A stretch of 8,473 nucleotides of DNA, taken from assembly GCA_030706665.1 (NCBI GenBank), contig JAUZOB010000137.1:1-8473 (forward strand), read 5' to 3'. Numbering within the stretch: position 1 is the stretch's first letter; the number at the start of each line of letters is the position of its first letter. This stretch comes from Bacteroidota bacterium. Its GTDB lineage: Bacteria > Bacteroidota > Bacteroidia > Bacteroidales > Prolixibacteraceae. Below, one piece after another: positions 6,904-8,473 of the stretch. The position numbers and the translations under genes were made by a program. The notes under the pieces are model-generated. The model worked only from the letters and a program-made list of their open reading frames with translations, made no database searches and was not told the DNA's origin.

Positions 6904-8473
6904 TTAAGCTTCGATTTTGGTATAATCCATTGATGCCATACGAACATATGAGAAGTATCTCCATTTTGCATTGACTTCGGCTGATTTAAACAATTCATCA
7001 GCGTGAGCCGGGAATGATTTCTTCAAAGCAGTGTAACGAACTTCACCGTTGAGGAATCCCTGGAATTTGCTCCAATCGGGTTCTTTCGAATCAAGCTGGA
7101 ATGGATTCTTTCCTTCTTCTTCCAATAATGGGTTGTAACGGAAGAGTGACCAGTATCCGCATTCTACGGCACGTTTTTCTTCTTCCTGAGATTTACCCAT
7201 GCTGGCTTTCAGTCCGTGGTTGATACATGGTGCGTAAGCAATGATCAGTGATGGTCCCGGATATGCTTCAGCCTCACGGATCGCTTTCATGTATTGTGAT
7301 TGGTTCGCACCCATTGCAACCTGAGCTACATATACGTATCCATAAGACATTGCGATAGCGCCGAGGTCTTTTTTACGGATGCGTTTTCCGGAAGCAGCAA
7401 ATTTTGCAATAGCACCTACCGGAGTAGATTTGGATGCCTGTCCACCTGTATTGGAGTAAACTTCGGTATCAACAACCAAAACATTTACATCTTTGCCGGC
7501 AGCCAATACATGATCGAGTCCTCCGAATCCGATATCATAAGCCCATCCGTCACCACCGAAGATCCAGATGGATTTTTTGATCAGGTATTGTTTGAGCGCA
7601 AGGATTTCTTTGGCTGCTGTGCTGTCGTTATTTTCGAGTACGGCTACTACTTTAGCAGAAGCTTCTTCGGAAGCATCGCCGTTGTCTTTCGTTTCGATCC
7701 ATGCAGTGAAAGCTTCTTTTTCAGCATCGGATACTCCGGCTTCGATCGCTTTCTCCATGATAAACTGGATACGGTCGCGTTGAGAAGCGACTCCTTCGGA
7801 GATACCGAATCCGAATTCTGCGTTGTCTTCGAAGAGTGAGTTTGCCCATGCAGGACCCTTGCCGCTGATTTTGTTTTTGCAATAGGGAGTTGAAGGAGCA
7901 GAACCTCCGTAGATTGAAGAACATCCGGTTGCATTGGCAATCATCATGCGTTCGCCAAAGAGCTGAGTGATCAGTTTGATGTATGGAGTTTCACCGCAAC
8001 CGGCGCAGGCACCTGAGAATTCGAACAGAGGCTGTGCGAACTGTGAGTTCTTTACAGACTGGAATTTGTTGACGACAGTTTCTTTGTAAGAAACGTTTTC
8101 AGACATATAGTCCCAGCGTCCTACTTCTTCAGCCTGAGAATCGAGTGATTTCATAACCAAAGCTTTGGTCTTTGCAGGACAAACATCGGCGCAGTTACCA
8201 CAACCGGTACAGTCGAGCGGACTTACCTGGATACGGAACTGAAGGCCGTTGAATTGTTTTGCAGGAGTTGCTGCACGAACAACAGTCCCTGCGGGTGCAT
8301 TGGCTACTTCTTCTTCACTAAGCAGGAACGGACGGATTGCAGCGTGAGGACAAACGTAAGCACACTGGTTACACTGAATACAGTTGTCAGGTTGCCATTC
8401 AGGAACGTGAACTGCGATACCGCGTTTTTCATATTGGCTGGTTCCCTGTGGAAGAGTTCCGTCTTCCATTCCA
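6904..8473 (-). CDS. nifJ: Pyruvate:ferredoxin (flavodoxin) oxidoreductase, C-terminal part (gene runs off right edge)
   Basis: The reading frame is open to the window edge (a Gly codon precedes the Met at 8469), so that Met is internal and the true start lies beyond 8473. About 522 of an expected 1,180 or so residues are present. The enzyme oxidises pyruvate with CoA to acetyl-CoA and CO2 and reduces ferredoxin, in the cytoplasm. Residues are counted from the Met at 8469. The ferredoxin-like domain has C30, C33, C36, C40 and C87, C90, C93, C97, the ligands of two [4Fe-4S] clusters. C155, C158, C183 and C415 correspond to the proximal-cluster ligands 812, 815, 840 and 1071 of Desulfovibrio africanus PFOR. 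Thiamine diphosphate/Mg binding is shown by GGDGWAYDIG (305-314) and YSNTGGQASKSTP (338-350). The protein ends where the extra C-terminal domain VII of the D. africanus enzyme would begin. Related 2-oxoacid oxidoreductases are usually split into subunits, so the single-chain pyruvate enzyme is favoured. The promoter is outside the window. Confidence 0.96.
   Translation of the reverse strand, partial: GMEDGTLPQGTSQYEKRGIAVHVPEWQPDNCIQCNQCAYVCPHAAIRPFLLSEEEVANAPAGTVVRAATPAKQFNGLQFRIQVSPLDCTGCGNCADVCPAKTKALVMKSLDSQAEEVGRWDYMSENVSYKETVVNKFQSVKNSQFAQPLFEFSGACAGCGETPYIKLITQLFGERMMIANATGCSSIYGGSAPSTPYCKNKISGKGPAWANSLFEDNAEFGFGISEGVASQRDRIQFIMEKAIEAGVSDAEKEAFTAWIETKDNGDASEEASAKVVAVLENNDSTAAKEILALKQYLIKKSIWIFGGDGWAYDIGFGGLDHVLAAGKDVNVLVVDTEVYSNTGGQASKSTPVGAIAKFAASGKRIRKKDLGAIAMSYGYVYVAQVAMGANQSQYMKAIREAEAYPGPSLIIAYAPCINHGLKASMGKSQEEEKRAVECGYWSLFRYNPLLEEEGKNPFQLDSKEPDWSKFQGFLNGEVRYTALKKSFPAHADELFKSAEVNAKWRYFSYVRMASMDYTKIEA

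Noticed and set aside
7300..7839. 179-codon open frame on the plus strand opposite PFOR
   Set aside because: It lies wholly antisense to a conserved, motif-complete coding region. Its translation is rich in Ser, Phe and Cys, with no domain or signal, as expected for a shadow frame.
1..8473. CRISPR array, transposon ends, tRNA/rRNA, phage or toxin-antitoxin modules
   Set aside because: No regularly spaced repeats, terminal inverted repeats, transposase or integrase motifs, cloverleaf-like segments or paired small operon genes were seen on either strand.

Overview
The window looks like ordinary chromosome of an anaerobic Bacteroidota, probably Bacteroidales. Four observations point that way. 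Genes lack Shine-Dalgarno leaders and sit behind A/T-rich 5' ends. The best promoter matches follow the Bacteroidetes TAnnTTTG type. The gene families are typical of the group: an SpmA-SpmB fusion, a class I fumarase, a secreted GH2 enzyme with Bacteroidetes-style C-terminal domains, and a single-chain pyruvate:ferredoxin oxidoreductase. A hairpin carrying the GGCTGTCTC motif follows the fumarase gene. The genus cannot be fixed from the sequence alone.

Layout from left to right. 27-770 (minus) encodes a small secreted outer-membrane beta-barrel protein. It is divergent across a 207-bp gap from 978-2213 (plus), an SpmA-SpmB fusion membrane protein. After a 200-bp gap with a good promoter match, a direct repeat and a palindrome, 2414-4018 (plus) encodes a class I [4Fe-4S] fumarate hydratase, followed by a strong hairpin. 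A 341-bp gap then holds a possible 34-residue amphipathic peptide ORF (4164-4268). 4360-6795 (plus) encodes an exported GH2 beta-galactosidase-like enzyme. It converges on 6904-8473 (minus), the C-terminal 44% or so of PFOR, which runs off the right edge. The two share a 12-bp-stem terminator.

The genes do not form one operon or one obvious pathway. Fumarase and PFOR are both oxygen-labile Fe-S enzymes of anaerobic central metabolism. PFOR oxidises pyruvate to acetyl-CoA, CO2 and reduced ferredoxin. Fumarase supplies fumarate to the succinate/propionate fermentation branch. The GH2 enzyme would release sugars outside the cytoplasm, but no SusC/SusD, regulator or other glycosidase is beside it here. 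The barrel protein and the Spm fusion are of unknown function.

I found no mobile element, CRISPR array, phage gene, tRNA or rRNA, and no convincing new multi-gene system. The items most worth a second look are the small amphipathic ORF in the fumarase-GH2 gap and the repeat-plus-palindrome arrangement ahead of the fumarase gene.
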